Positions 10,448 through 21,488 of a stretch of 64,000 nucleotides of DNA are shown piece by piece; within the stretch, counting starts at the first letter, position 1; the number at the start of each line of letters is the position of its first letter. The stretch is from Isoetes taiwanensis. Taxonomy: Eukaryota; Streptophyta; Lycopodiopsida; Isoetales; Isoetaceae. A program made the translations under genes and the position numbers. The notes beneath the pieces were generated by a model. It ran no database searches and was not told the origin of the DNA. It saw only the letters and a list, made by a program, of their open reading frames with translations. The DNA is taken from NCBI GenBank assembly GCA_021234155.1, contig JAJEKV010000103.1, positions 2,234,001 through 2,298,000 on the forward strand, given 5' to 3'.

Positions 10448-11330
10448 TGTGACGTTCCAGCATAATATACGGTATGAATACGTATATTATACTGACATGT
10501 CACTAGTACATGTCGACTCAGACGACATGTACACGACGACCGTAAAGGGTAGTACCCTAGGGTACGACCTTGTGAACCATTATATTGCACATGTTAAAGC
10601 AACATGTGAATATAATCCATTTTTGCCACGTGGCAATGACCCATTGACCAAAAAGGGACCAGCCCTAAATGCGTGGAGATAAAGGGGCATAAACCCTAAA
10701 GGGAAACCCTTTCGGGTTCTACGCCGAAGAGTCTCGGTTGGAGCGGCAGAGAATGCATTTCGCTGAGCGAGGCGGAGAAGTCGGATCTCCCGGGTTGCGG
10801 CTTCGATCCAAGATCGCGGAACCGAGATCGGCGGCATGGGACGCTTCGGAGGGTGGGAGCCGGCCAAGATGCGGGTGGGTGGTTGATTCAATAGGTAGAT
10901 CCGAGTTATCGGGGCCTCTTTCGATGGGTTTAGCATTCATTCTTAGCTATAGGCGACCCCTCGACCTAAGAATGATAGACACTAACAAAGGAACCTAACC
11001 ATGTATGATTAGGTAGATTAGAATAGATGTATTCTATTATTTTCAGTTCTGTTGTGATAATGTTTTGACATTCTATGCGCCACTCTTGTGTATTGGGAAG
11101 GGGGGTAGAGACCCAGAGCCCAAGTAGTTGTATGATCATAGTTTTAGCCCATTAATTCCCAATTAATGCGGCCCATGCATAAGAGCCCTTTGGCCGTGGG
11201 TGGCGGAGCTAGACCGGTGACAAGGAAGGGCTTATGCGGTCACGATTGATCCCTACAGTGCGTGGCGGCTCACGGGGAACATTGTGGGCTAGGCCTAATA
11301 CCCTGGCACTGCGTGAGGGCAACCAGCAAT
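10448..11330 (+). mobile_element. Relic (solo or truncated) gypsy-type LTR
   Basis: It begins TGTGACGTTCCAG, the same start as the minus-strand LTR of the complete element at 11,862-23,133 read in its sense direction, and then keeps the landmark order: a TATGAATACGTATAT block, a GCCACGTGGCA block, TAAACCCTAAAGGG, and CTCTTGTGTATTGGGAAGGG followed by GTAGAGACC. Between landmarks the two are strongly diverged. No TGTGACG/CGTCACA right terminus is found before LINE sequence begins near 11,340, so the right boundary is approximate. Orientation is plus, opposite to the nearby complete element. It is a related but older or different subfamily. Confidence 0.65.
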
Positions 11331-11339
11331 ATTCAAAGG

Positions 11340-11861
11340 TCTGAAAATTTGTGACCAAATTCTGGCTAATGGTCATGCACATAAATACAGTTTGGAACTA
11401 AAAAGGGATTTCAGTCAAAAGGTAAAACTTTGGTCAGGAATCCAGAAGACTCGGCTACAATTGAAGATATTTCTGACAAAGACAACACAGGAACCAGTAC
11501 ACATGTTAAGGTTTGCCATAAGGGGAAAAAAGATTCAACAACAATCAACCACGTGGCCACAACAAGCTTGACTCTACAAAATCAAGATAATGGTACTAAG
11601 GGTCCAAATTTATCAGCAACATCAAACGATCACATAATCATTCAAGATGAATTTGAAGACAACACTAGGGATAAGATTGGTTGCTCCAACCAATTTTGAG
11701 GTAATTTGCTAGCTTAAATGTTGATCAAGAATTAGATTTATTATTGAGCAATAAAGCATGTCTTCATAGTCAGGATAATCATTTGGTCTCTAAGGAAAAT
11801 TCCCTTGCCTGCCAACAGCCACCATCTGACCCCCTAATCGATTTCAACCATATGCCTTCTT
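11340..11861 (+). mobile_element. L1-type LINE, 5' segment (ORF1 region)
   Basis: This is the left part of a LINE that is split by the gypsy insertion at 11,862. The frame 11430-11699 and, after a frame slip, the frame reaching 11,861 (ending with DFNHMPSS when read across the insertion) give a polar, Ser/Thr/Asp-rich low-complexity peptide of the kind found in plant L1 ORF1 linkers. Reading resumes in frame after the target duplication at 23,139 with SISNPSSPISKEIADQ, which supports continuity. The 5' end of the LINE is not defined, and no RRM or zinc knuckle is visible. Confidence 0.6.
11857..11861. other. Target site duplication TTCTT (left)
   Basis: TTCTT directly precedes the left LTR and recurs at 23134-23138 directly after the right LTR, as expected for integrase-mediated insertion with a 5-bp stagger. 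Confidence 0.85.
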
Positions 11862-13494
11862 TGTGACGCTCCCTGCTAAACATACTGGCTCGGCCATACA
11901 CTCGGGTAGAAATCCCGTCAGGCTCAACAACCGCGACGGGCCCTTCGCCTCTACCCCAAGACTCTAAGGTGATCCCTAGTGGGGGGGAACACGAAGGTGT
12001 CTTGCGCCCTTCCCCTATGGGCTCCTATAGCGGCGGGCGATAACACGTCGAGAACTAGCATCAAACATATACAAATACTACCTCGAGAAGGGTAGTGCAT
12101 CACACATATACCAATGCAAAGATGATAATCATGAACCATAAAACATGAGAGCTCCTACCCGGTTCGGACTCATAAGGAGGATGTGACTAGCTAGGCCTCA
12201 AGATAGAGCGGGCAGGAGTCATGGCAATGGCGCAGGGTGGCATAGAACAATGGCTAGGGTTGACCACTCCATCCGCCCCTCACGTGCATACTTTGCGGAT
12301 GGGCTAAATCAGGCTCGGCATGACTCTAGCCAGGAGACCTTAATCCCATGGCATCACCCATCGGGACTACTCGGGTTGCATCTCCCCTGTCGGTCGATGA
12401 GGCGGGGAAGGGTTGCATCTCCCCTTCCCGGGGTCTAGAGGTTAAGGTGGGCGGCTAGAGAATCGTGACGACACACCCATTCGCACCAGACTTAACCCCA
12501 AAGCGAGCCAAGCCAACACTTGCAGCTCTCGAGGCGGCGACACCATTGCCCGGGGAGGTGTCGGACCATGCCGGCCTCCTGCTAAGTGACCCGACCATAA
12601 GCCCTAGCCCACTATGGGATCCCCGAAGCCCCCACTCGGCGGGGATCCTCCCTCCACATTCCCTCTAGCCCGTTATGTGGTGTGCCGAGTCATATCATAG
12701 CCTCGATAGCCCTGGTGGGCTCCTATGCATGCACAGGCCGCAACTAATAGGAACTAAGGGATCTACTCTAGGAGCATACTACATATGGCCCTAGGTCTCT
12801 ACCCCCCTTCCCAATACAAGAGGAGCAAACATGATCAACCATCATCACATAATCATCATATCATGAGAATAATCATAAGAAGAACATCTTAACCTAATCA
12901 TACAACCTAACTAAGGGTTAGGGTTCATTGATTAGGGTTCAAGATGTTGAATATGGGTTCTAGGATGGCTCTACTCTAGATACAAGATACTAGCACATCT
13001 GGAATGCTAATTCCAGATGAGCTATCACAACTACTACCCTACATACCTGCTCCTGATGCTCTCCCTCCAAATCCGTGTGCCTCCATGGTCTTGACTCACG
13101 TGATTGCTCTTGCTCCAAGAACGAGTCTACCCCACCGGGGGCTCGCCGCACGGTCTATGCCACAACAAGCGATGTTCAAAGCGGGGTTTCAAGCAGTAGG
13201 TGAGTCTCCGGGTGCTAGGGCTGGAAAGAGGCCTGGGGTTAGGGTTCCCTATATAAGTTAGGTCCACCTAGGATGCCACGTGGCACCAATCGGGGTGAGT
13301 CTCGTGTGGCGGTTGCCCAATAGGTTAAGGCCCGTGGAAAATGGTCTTAACCTAAGGTTGGCTAAGTTATATGAATAACTTAGTCATGCCCCCTAGTGCC
13401 ACAATCTATGGTATACAAGGCTATGAAGATAGACTTGTATAGTGTGGGTCCGGGAATATCGTATTCATAGCGTATATTCCCCTGGAACGTCACA
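11862..13494 (-). repeat. LTR (downstream/3' copy of minus-strand gypsy element)
   Basis: 1,633 bp, matching 21489-23133 over its whole length. It contains short TTAGGGTT words (12,913-12,945) and a TATATAAG block at about 13,250 that, on the minus strand, gives a TATA-like sequence and may mark the core promoter. Differences from the partner LTR cluster at CAG/CTG positions. Confidence 0.9.
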
Positions 13495-13508
13495 TTCTCC
13501 CCCCCTTA
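13495..13508 (-). other. Polypurine tract of gypsy element
   Basis: On the minus strand this reads AAGGGGGGGAGAA immediately before the LTR start TGTGACG, the expected plus-strand DNA primer for reverse transcription. Confidence 0.8.
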
Positions 13509-14379
13509 GGACAATGCTGTCCTCAGCATTGCGCTAAGGTGACTAACCTACCTTATGCCTGCAAAGCAACATAACATACTCTTTAATTCAATTTAAACGG
13601 TCAACTTCCTATTAAAAGTTAATTGTCAAAATTTAGGCTATATTTGTACTTATACAAAATTATACAACCTTAACAAGTTACTTCTTATAATAATTAGGAA
13701 TTATTATATAAGAGTTATTAGGGTTCATAATCTAAATTATGGCTCCCCCTATCCTCTCGTGTCGCCCCTCCTCGATGCCCACCTCTAACTTGCTCAAGAC
13801 AAGGAGCACATTACATTAGTTTAATTAATAAATTTGTGGTTTTAGGGGACCACCCCTTACCTACCTCCTTGAGCGAACTACTAGCTCAAGGTTACCCTAC
13901 TACCTTGCACTTTCGATCATGGCCCCATAAGGATTTGAGCTTAAGGACCATTTAAGATGATCCTATCATAGCCCATGATCAAGTGCTACCTTGTACACGA
14001 TCCCCGGTCGAGTACACCCGATGCATCATGCCCCAAGGGTTTTAAGCTAGGGAACGTCTCACGATCCCATCATCGCCAAGATGATCACTTTCACCTTCAC
14101 CATGACCCTCCTACGGCCCGGTGTGTGCGTCCCCGCATCAGCGGCATAGAAACATCCGATCGATGTCTCATCATCGCCCACCATGCCTCATTCCTCACTC
14201 ACATGACCCTAATGGTCATGCGCACCTCTTGGTGCGTGTTGGCCTAGAGAATGCCTTAAAGGCGTATCCCATCATCGCCCACACGTTCCAAGATTCTGGC
14301 ACATGCACTCTACTAACTAGAATACATGAGCCAGAACTTAAGGCTAACTAAGAAACATACTAAGCTAACCTCCTGGCAA
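13509..14379 (-). other. Non-coding 3' region of gypsy element
   Basis: Between the end of the chromodomain-like frame and the polypurine tract lie ~870 bp without a pol motif. The part 14,000-14,300 carries repeated ATCATCGCC words. I see no additional gene. Confidence 0.5.
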
Positions 14380-14723
14380 GTCGACGTGGATTAGTTCGGA
14401 GACGACTCGCCCATCAAACTCGTTCATAAACTCTGGGTATTGCTTCTCCAAATCCTGCTTCAATACACATGTCGCGTCTTCCACGGGCAAGTGCTTCCAC
14501 TTGACCAAATGCTGGAGGAATTGAGACCACCTAGTCCTCTTGAATGACTTATCAAGAAGGAACTCAGCACTATTTCAACTTGATCCTCCGTCATTTCCAA
14601 CAAAGTTGGAGTATCCAAAACCTCCTCAGGGTTAGGATCGTGCCTTTTCAATAAACTCACATGGAAGACCTTAAGGTGGCCAAGAGATCCCACTTGTAGG
14701 CTTGAGAGCCCACTCTTCTCCAA
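14380..14723 (-). pseudogene. Pol C-terminus: integrase tail and chromodomain-like segment
   Basis: The minus strand reads VFHVSLLKRHDPNPEEV, the conserved integrase C-terminal tail of plant gypsy elements, and after a frame change LVKWKHLPVEDAT, the chromodomain-like core of chromoviruses, ending VVSELIHVDLPGG before a stop. Chromodomains are thought to steer integration to chromatin marks. The segment is split over at least two frames, so it is not translatable as given. Confidence 0.75.
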
Positions 14724-15373
14724 GATCGTGAGCTAGGGCCCACCTAGGGGCTGAGCTTCTTACAATTGCCGACATGCGAAGCTTCCTTGCTTAACCTTTA
14801 CTTGAGCCAACTTTATGCGCCACAACAAAACAACTCCCAAGGAGTTTTACCTCTATCCGCTTGACTCTTCAGATATGCCCATGCTGTTGAAGATACTCCC
14901 ACACTTCTACCAAAAGCTACCGCATATATGCTGTCGTTGTTGAGAAACTTCCACCTTGGGCACTAAATTATGCCACATAACTAGGGTCAAGCATTGATAA
15001 CATCTTCGATGACTCTTGCTTCATATTATTATGCGTAATTGACCGGTGGATGTACTCGCCCATTTGGATTACTTGTTCCAATCATAGTTTCTCAACGTGC
15101 TCTCCAAATTTGTGTTGGTGCGGTCCTTTGCCGATTTGTTTGCAAATGATAAGCAAAACTCATCAACAAGTTGGTGCAGCTCGTGTTGAAGAAGTCTTGC
15201 TAAACGTCGCTAAAGAACTTCGGATCTCTTTTGGTGATGATCGACCTGTGCCTTCCATGCAGCCTAAAAGAACTCTTATTTAGACCACACGGCTAGGTCC
15301 AAGGCGATGTCTATGGTGTGGCATGGCAAGTATGTGCGCTTTTGATAAACTATATACCACAACCATCAAGGCT

Positions 15374-15670
15374 TCAAAGCTTCTTGTTGTCCTTGGAAGG
15401 CCCGCTATGAAAACCATCTTTGAAGACTTCCCACTTGGCGTCGGGCACAGCAAGGTTCAAAACTCCCGGAATTGAAGTTGTTCGCCCTTGTCTGCTTGGC
15501 TCTAATCGGCATTCTTGGATATGTCTGATTATCTGTTTCTTCATGTCCGGCCAGAAGTAGCTACTTCTAATATTGAAGTAGACCTTTATAAATTTTGCAT
15601 GGCCGGAATTAGGGCTATTATGCATGTCATGGAAGATTTTTTTCTTACTCCTTATATTTTGGGTACGCAT
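15374..15670 (-). pseudogene. Pol integrase N-terminal (HHCC) segment
   Basis: The frame reads HDMHNSPNSGHAKFIKVY, then YFWPDMKKQIIRHIQEC, the spacing and residues of the integrase zinc-binding domain (two His visible, one of two Cys visible; the second is lost in ECRLEPSRQGR). PDAKWEVFKDGF follows, corresponding to the start of the catalytic core where a conserved Asp is expected. Damaged. Confidence 0.7.
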
Positions 15671-15805
15671 AGTTGTTCTTTGCTATTAAAGATTACCTTC
15701 CTTTTTTTAAAATATTTGAAGGTTTCTCTTTCTTAATCCGTCCTTGCACTCTTGCAAAGACTAGCCCACTATGCTTGAACTCTATGTTGGCGGAGATGGC
15801 TTCTT

Positions 15806-16260
15806 CTATCTTCTTACCGAATTCGCCTGCCGAAGTGGAGATGGCATTGCAAATTGCTGCTTCAAAAGCTTGCCAATGAGTGGCGACGTCTTAACATCTC
15901 CACGGCTGCATGCTCTTCCATTGATTTGTTGTAGATCACGATGTCGTCGAAGAGAATTGATGAAGAAATCATCCAAGGAATCTTGAAGACGCCGGCCCTC
16001 AAATGCATACGAGTTGGTGGAGCATTCCATAGACTCAAGGGCATCACTGTGAAGTGATAGTGCCCCTACTAAGTTCTGAAGGAGTCTTATAATGATCTTC
16101 CCCCTTCATCCTTATTTGCTGATTGCCCGAGCTTAAGTCAATTTTTTAGAAGAATCCTGCTTTTTGGGGCTGATCCATTATGTCGTTGCTTGTTGAGCTG
16201 CCCATGGTTGATATACATCTTTAGACTTCCATCTTGGCCGAAAGGATCCCCAAGTTGATC
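15806..16260 (-). pseudogene. Pol reverse transcriptase segment
   Basis: Minus-strand pieces in different frames match gypsy reverse transcriptase: DGSLKMYINHGQLNK (about 16,190-16,235), the MPLSLWNAPPTRM block, and FDDIVIYNKSMEEHA (about 15,895-15,940), where the catalytic Asp pair and following strand are visible. Several frame breaks separate them. RNase H would lie at about 15,670-15,800 but is not clearly readable. Confidence 0.75.
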
Positions 16261-19200
16261 AATTCCTACAACTGCTTCTTGAGCTCTGCTAGCTCGGAAG
16301 TGTTGATTCTATAAAGAGCCTTGCTGATCGGCTCGCCTTCGGTGCAAGAGTGATTTCGGACTCTATGCATCTATAGAGCAAAAAGCTCTCAAATTTCACT
16401 GGAAATATATCATGGGACTTCTTGATTAACTTAGAAATTGGCGAGGGCCTGTTTGTCAAGTAGCATCTTCCTTCTTACTATTGCGGTCGGGGTCGACAAC
16501 TTGTAGCTTGTGTATGACCTCATTCCTCATGATGCACTTAAGTAATTGCCTTACTGACATGCGTTGCACGATTGGAATTACTTAACTTAAATTATAAGGT
16601 ACTTGCCCTTTGGTGCTGGGATAAGTATCTCTTGCTTATAATAATCAATTATTGCTTTTGTGACTTTTAATATTGCATGCTTATTATGAGGTCATAGTTG
16701 CCAATGTACATAAGTTGGTGCCGATGCTCTACTTTGCTTCGCTCTAGGTTGATGTCGAACTTGACTCTTGTTCGGTTGGTGCTGCTAATTACTTGGCCTT
16801 GTCTTAATTACTGGCCTAGATTTAGACTTAAGAGTCTTGCTCTTATTGATGTCCGTCATCTAGGAGGTGCAAAATTACAGGTTAAAGAACTACTTACATA
16901 AATCCTATGGCCACAAGTTAGTCGGCATGACATTACTTTTGGGCACACATAGAAAACTACATGGTTAGATAATTATTCTTGTTTTAGATCTAATCTATAC
17001 TCTAGGATCTACCCTTTCTTAATTATTGCCCTCTTGAAATAGCCCCACCTTTAAGTTGATGCCATCTAAGAAGTTGGCCGGACTCATTAGATTGCTTCCC
17101 TTCATTTGGTCGGATTATTCCTTATGCTGCGGAAGTACTCGTCATATACATGGTCGACGGTTATCCTTCTATTGAATCCTTCTTAGCGAGGTGATCAAGC
17201 TCACGAAGAGGTTCCAATATGTTGGATATCTGCCAGCAATGTATACAATTATTGTACTCCATACATTTTCTTCCCAATACTTGAAGCTTTGCTCCATTCT
17301 TGGGTCCATCTTTCTAAAGGAAAAGACAAAAGAATCTACTCGAATTTTCGTCCCCATCCCATCATGGATGCTATCACCCATAATTCTAAGAAACTCAACT
17401 ATCTGATAGGTCCTCTAGCTTGCTTAAAGTTGGTGTAGTCGTTAGTCGCTGGAGTAGCAAGGCGATGATCCATAATTTGTTGAAAAGAATCTGGTATCCT
17501 TGGAGTTGTTGCATGATCATTCAAGTGCCCTACTTTCTTTTAATGCACATATTCTGACTCTGCTCGTCCTTACTGTTGATGCTGACTACCTTCATTAACA
17601 TTATCCCTCTTAGTGGACTTGCTGATGTAGTGGCGACCTAAGGTTCGGTGTTGCATCCCAAAGGCTTGAAGGTCATGTTCACCATTGCGTAGAATCTTTC
17701 GTGTTTAACTCATCTGCCTCGAAGGTTAGTAGATTCGAGGATGATTCTTCTAACTCTTGAATTGATATTGTTGTGTTGAGCTTGTTAATTTGATTCTTCA
17801 TTTTGGCGGCGACATGCTGCTGTTATAAGACTGATGACAATATTGAGTACTTTACCACTTCTAAGCGTGCAACTTCTCTTTGCCGAGAGGAGTTTGTGTG
17901 CATCTATCCGCAAGGACTATTCTTGACCTGATCAATTAATAATGCTAATATTTGGTCCCTCATGATGCCTCTTCTTGATGGTGCTTGACCTCCAATCTCT
18001 AAGGTAGAAGATTGTCGTAATCTTGAGATATTCGCCGAGGTTGATGCATTTTGCGCCCAAGTATCGGGCTGATGAGGAAGAAGTTTGTTGCGCTTTTGCC
18101 ATATTCCTATTCCCGAGAGGCCCACCCTTGTCGGCTTGTAGTACCTCCTTAGTCAAGCATGTTTGCTTGAAGTCCAAATCTGATACTACTATGGCCCGGA
18201 TACCTATGATAATTTCCTTCCGAGGAGGTATATCCAGCCTCATCCTTTAGGGCTCTTGACATCATAAGTCAATGAAGTCTACTTGTTGGTGGCGTGAATG
18301 TGACATTAGTCATCGATGTGGGGTCGTTCCTCGAGGCAATATGGCACTTAGAGAATATCCTTGACTAGGAGCTAATGTGATCGATTTTATAAGTGCCATG
18401 TTGCCCATTGGTTGTTGCATAGCCCTCTTGGCAAGTCTTGTGTCTATTTTTGATGTCGCAATCGTCCTTCCTTTGGCCTCCTCTTTATTATTTGTGTTCG
18501 GCTTCCCTCATGACCTCTTGGCCTTTGATTTGCTGAAGTTTCCTCCATAAGTTTGCCCTCTGCTTTCAATTCGTTGATGTTGTCGAGTGGCTCCACCGTC
18601 GAGGCTCGAGGATCCGCAACGAAGGTTCTCCTGACCTATTTTACTGCCCTAGGCACAAGGCAACTAATACTATCATAACAACAATTACTTATGTCTATTT
18701 ATCTATAAACCCTATTTTTATGCCTTTATCCACTCTACCTCAATTGACCCACTTGGCATTTGGCACTTTACTAGACACTAAGAAAGGTACTTATTTACTG
18801 TTATGGGGTGGTAGAAGGAGACTCATTCACTGGGTGTACTTGGTGTGCTAGACTGAATTACTTAGATAGAATGTATTCCTAGACAATTATCTATGATACA
18901 AGGCATGGCTGAAGACACTTGCTGATAGTGCACCTATAACGTGTTTTGGTGTACCTTACCAACGTGTAACAACAATTTCTAAGGCCTTGGCAACTAGCTG
19001 GGTTTCTAAGAAAAAGGTTTAATTATACTACCTATATGTAGACAAGAAGACACTTAGCAAGATAAGAGCGACAACTAAGCTGTGATGAGTGCAAATGCCG
19101 TCTCTATCTAGCTTAAGGATCTTGGTTCTAACTCTAAGGCTTGGTCATACTGACAAATGATGACGGTGTAATAGGGAGTTATAGTCGAAATGGCATGGAG

Positions 19201-19654
19201 ATCAAAGAGATGATCAAAGACATGGAAGGCTTGCTCGGCATGGAAATCACGGATGTGATTGGCCTCACTGTACCATCTAACAAAGCTTGATGGCGCCATT
19301 GAACAGAGATAGCTATGAAAAATGGCTTGTGAAGATGAGTAGGGAGTTGGAAAATTGTCTGAAGTGCTGAGAGCAGTTATGGTGAGAAAATGACAAATGA
19401 GTAGGGATGCCTCGGGTTCCGTGCACAAGGGTTCTTGATGGGAAAAAAACTTTTGTTCCATGGCTATAGGTGTCTAAATGAGCTATCATGAAGTGCAAAT
19501 CTAAGTAAAACAAAGCAAGAAACGCTACATGGCAGTTTGTTGGATGAAAATTGGTCAATTTGGGCAAAAATGGGCGAAATCGGGTCGCGTCGCCCAAATG
19601 AGGTTTTGTTTCATGCGACGCAGGCGTTCAGCGATGCAACCCGAAGTTGACTTT

Positions 19655-19694
<40 letters not shown>

Positions 19695-21475
19695 CGGGTT
19701 GCGTCGCGCAAATGAGGCCTGCGTTCGCGACGCAGAGGCCTTTCGCGCGATGCAACCCGAGTTGACTTTGACTCCATATATATACATACAACCATTAATT
19801 CTAGGAACATATATACATATATATACAAGTTTAAAATCTTATTCAAAGATTCCTAAATTTCGTCTTTTCTAATCCTCCGCGCTAGGTTCATGCTCTTGAT
19901 CATAATGGTCATCTTCTTAGCATGAATGGTGCGATCTTGGCCTTCTCGGCTTTGGCCGCTTCCTGGCGAGATCCCGCCATCGTTGATGTGGTTCAGTAGT
20001 CGTGGCCCATCTTGAACTCCTCAATAGATCTTTGATGTAGGCACTCGAAAGAGAGTTTCTGGATCATCAGACTGGTACGCTGTTGGCAATGTCGAATATT
20101 CTGAGCAGCTCTACTGTGCTGGGTATTTGGCCCATGGCGGACCTTCTTCGGGGAATCAAGTCGAGGTGGTGGAGGCTAGCTTTTCGACCCTGGTCGGCTA
20201 CCTTGTCCGATCGTTTGGCGGAGATGAATCTTGTATGCTGCCTTCTTCTTCTCGTACTCCATATCTTGAGCGTAGGCCTCGTCTTTTCTTCGGCCTCCTC
20301 CTCCTCTTTTTCTTTAGCCTCTTGCTCCCCTCTCCTGTTGTTGTGGTCCTTCTTCCTCGGGCTTATCCTCCTCCAGTTCGTCCAGTTGTGGTTCTCTGAT
20401 AACCATGCTCTCCCTACGCCTAGCTTCACGCCTCTTTGTACGCTTTTCTTCTGCCTTGGTTGCTCGCTCGCCTTGCTGCTGTTCCTGCTGCTTGGGTTGC
20501 TCGTAATGCCGAGGTTGCTCTCGCTACTTGCTCTTCCCCTGCTCTCCCTGTTGCTGGGGTTGCTCCTGTTGCCGAGTTGCTCTCGCTACTTGCTCTTCCC
20601 CTGCCAGAAGCAGACGCCACGATCTCAATTTCCCCTGAGCCTTGCGATCATTCGCCTGAAGTGCTAAGTCGTTGCTGCTCCTCGAGTGAAACGATTCGTC
20701 TGAAGAGCTTGAGTGGCCAAGTTCGTCGTCTGACCTAGGTCGCAGGGCCTCAAGAATTTGCTTGTCGCCACCCACCGTGAGTGCTTCGACGTTCCGGTGC
20801 AAGCTGGAGCTTCCAACCTTCCTAGCTACTTGCTTGGTCCTCCCAACAACTTAGCTTCCTTGATGGTGGCCTCTTCGAGCGATCTTGCCTCTATCTTCGC
20901 GGCTCCTTTGGGTCGACCTCGTCGGCTGTTCGTTCGGTGGACACTCTTACGGCAGCTTCGGAGATTAGCTTCTAATTTGCTTTACAAGGGTAAGGGAGAG
21001 GTTCAAGCTACCATTTGGAAACTTATAGGGAGTAGAGGTGTTTCCATAGGTTTATTAGCTACTTTTTCTTAAGAGTAAATTTATTATAACTATGGGTTAA
21101 TAATTAAGGTACTTCCCCTAATCACTTAACTATTTCTCAAAATTTCCTAATTCCTTTTTGGGCCAAGTAGTGGTCATTTCACGCCATTTCTTTCAAACTT
21201 TCTTTTGAGCGATTTCTCGTTCAATTTTTTTTTTGCTTGGAAGATGCGGTTCATGAACAACTTGAGCTCAAATTTACTAGAAGGTTTCTTTTGACTATAT
21301 TATTTCCACCACTTAGACTATACTTAAACTAATTACGACCCTGCTAATGGGGAAAAAAATTCTCCCATATTTCGCGGTTCAAGACTGGAATTCTCATTCC
21401 ATTCCATAGCTAGGCCAGTTAGTCTACCTATTCAGGGATATGGTCAGTGCTAGCTCTTGGTCAACCAAGAACATT
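16261..21475 (-). other. Gag and 5' internal region of gypsy element, heavily broken
   Basis: Downstream (minus sense) of the primer site come charged low-complexity frames (20067-20429 minus with a Glu/Lys-rich stretch; 20524-20802 minus, Gln/Ser/Glu-rich) and then gag-like frames (17932-18243 minus; 17169-17381 minus, WEENVWSTIIVY). I find no zinc knuckle, and no reliable protease DTG motif. The leucine-rich plus-strand frame at 20083-20667 is the antisense shadow of the charged minus-strand sequence. Confidence 0.5.
19581..19759. repeat. Duplicated foldback motif separated by a T33 tract
   Basis: Two similar ~75-bp segments each begin CGGGTYGCGTCGC and end GCGATGCAACCCG, so each is a hairpin with 13-nt arms (arms 19581-19593/19631-19643 and 19695-19707/19747-19759). 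Both are followed by GTTGACTTTGACT. A run of 33 T (19658-19690) separates them. Read on the minus strand it is a poly(A) tract between copies, as left by a short retroposed insertion or by duplication. Confidence 0.75.
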
Positions 21476-21487
21476 GCTCTGATACCA
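21476..21487 (-). other. Primer-binding site (tRNA-iMet)
   Basis: The minus strand reads TGGTATCAGAGC one base inside the LTR. This is the standard plant retroelement primer site complementary to the 3' end of initiator methionine tRNA, and it fixes the element's orientation as minus. Confidence 0.9.
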
Positions 21488-21488
21488 T

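Noticed and set aside
12913-12945. TTAGGGTT words resembling telomeric repeat (also at about 22,543)
   Set aside because: Only a few irregular copies inside the LTR; no array of TTTAGGG.
19555-19846. Frames with long Lys or Phe runs
   Set aside because: They are translations of the T33/A33 tract.
20083-20667. 194-codon plus-strand leucine-rich frame resembling a membrane protein
   Set aside because: It is antisense to charged Glu/Arg/Gln-rich sequence of the minus-strand gypsy element; leucine runs arise from the complement.
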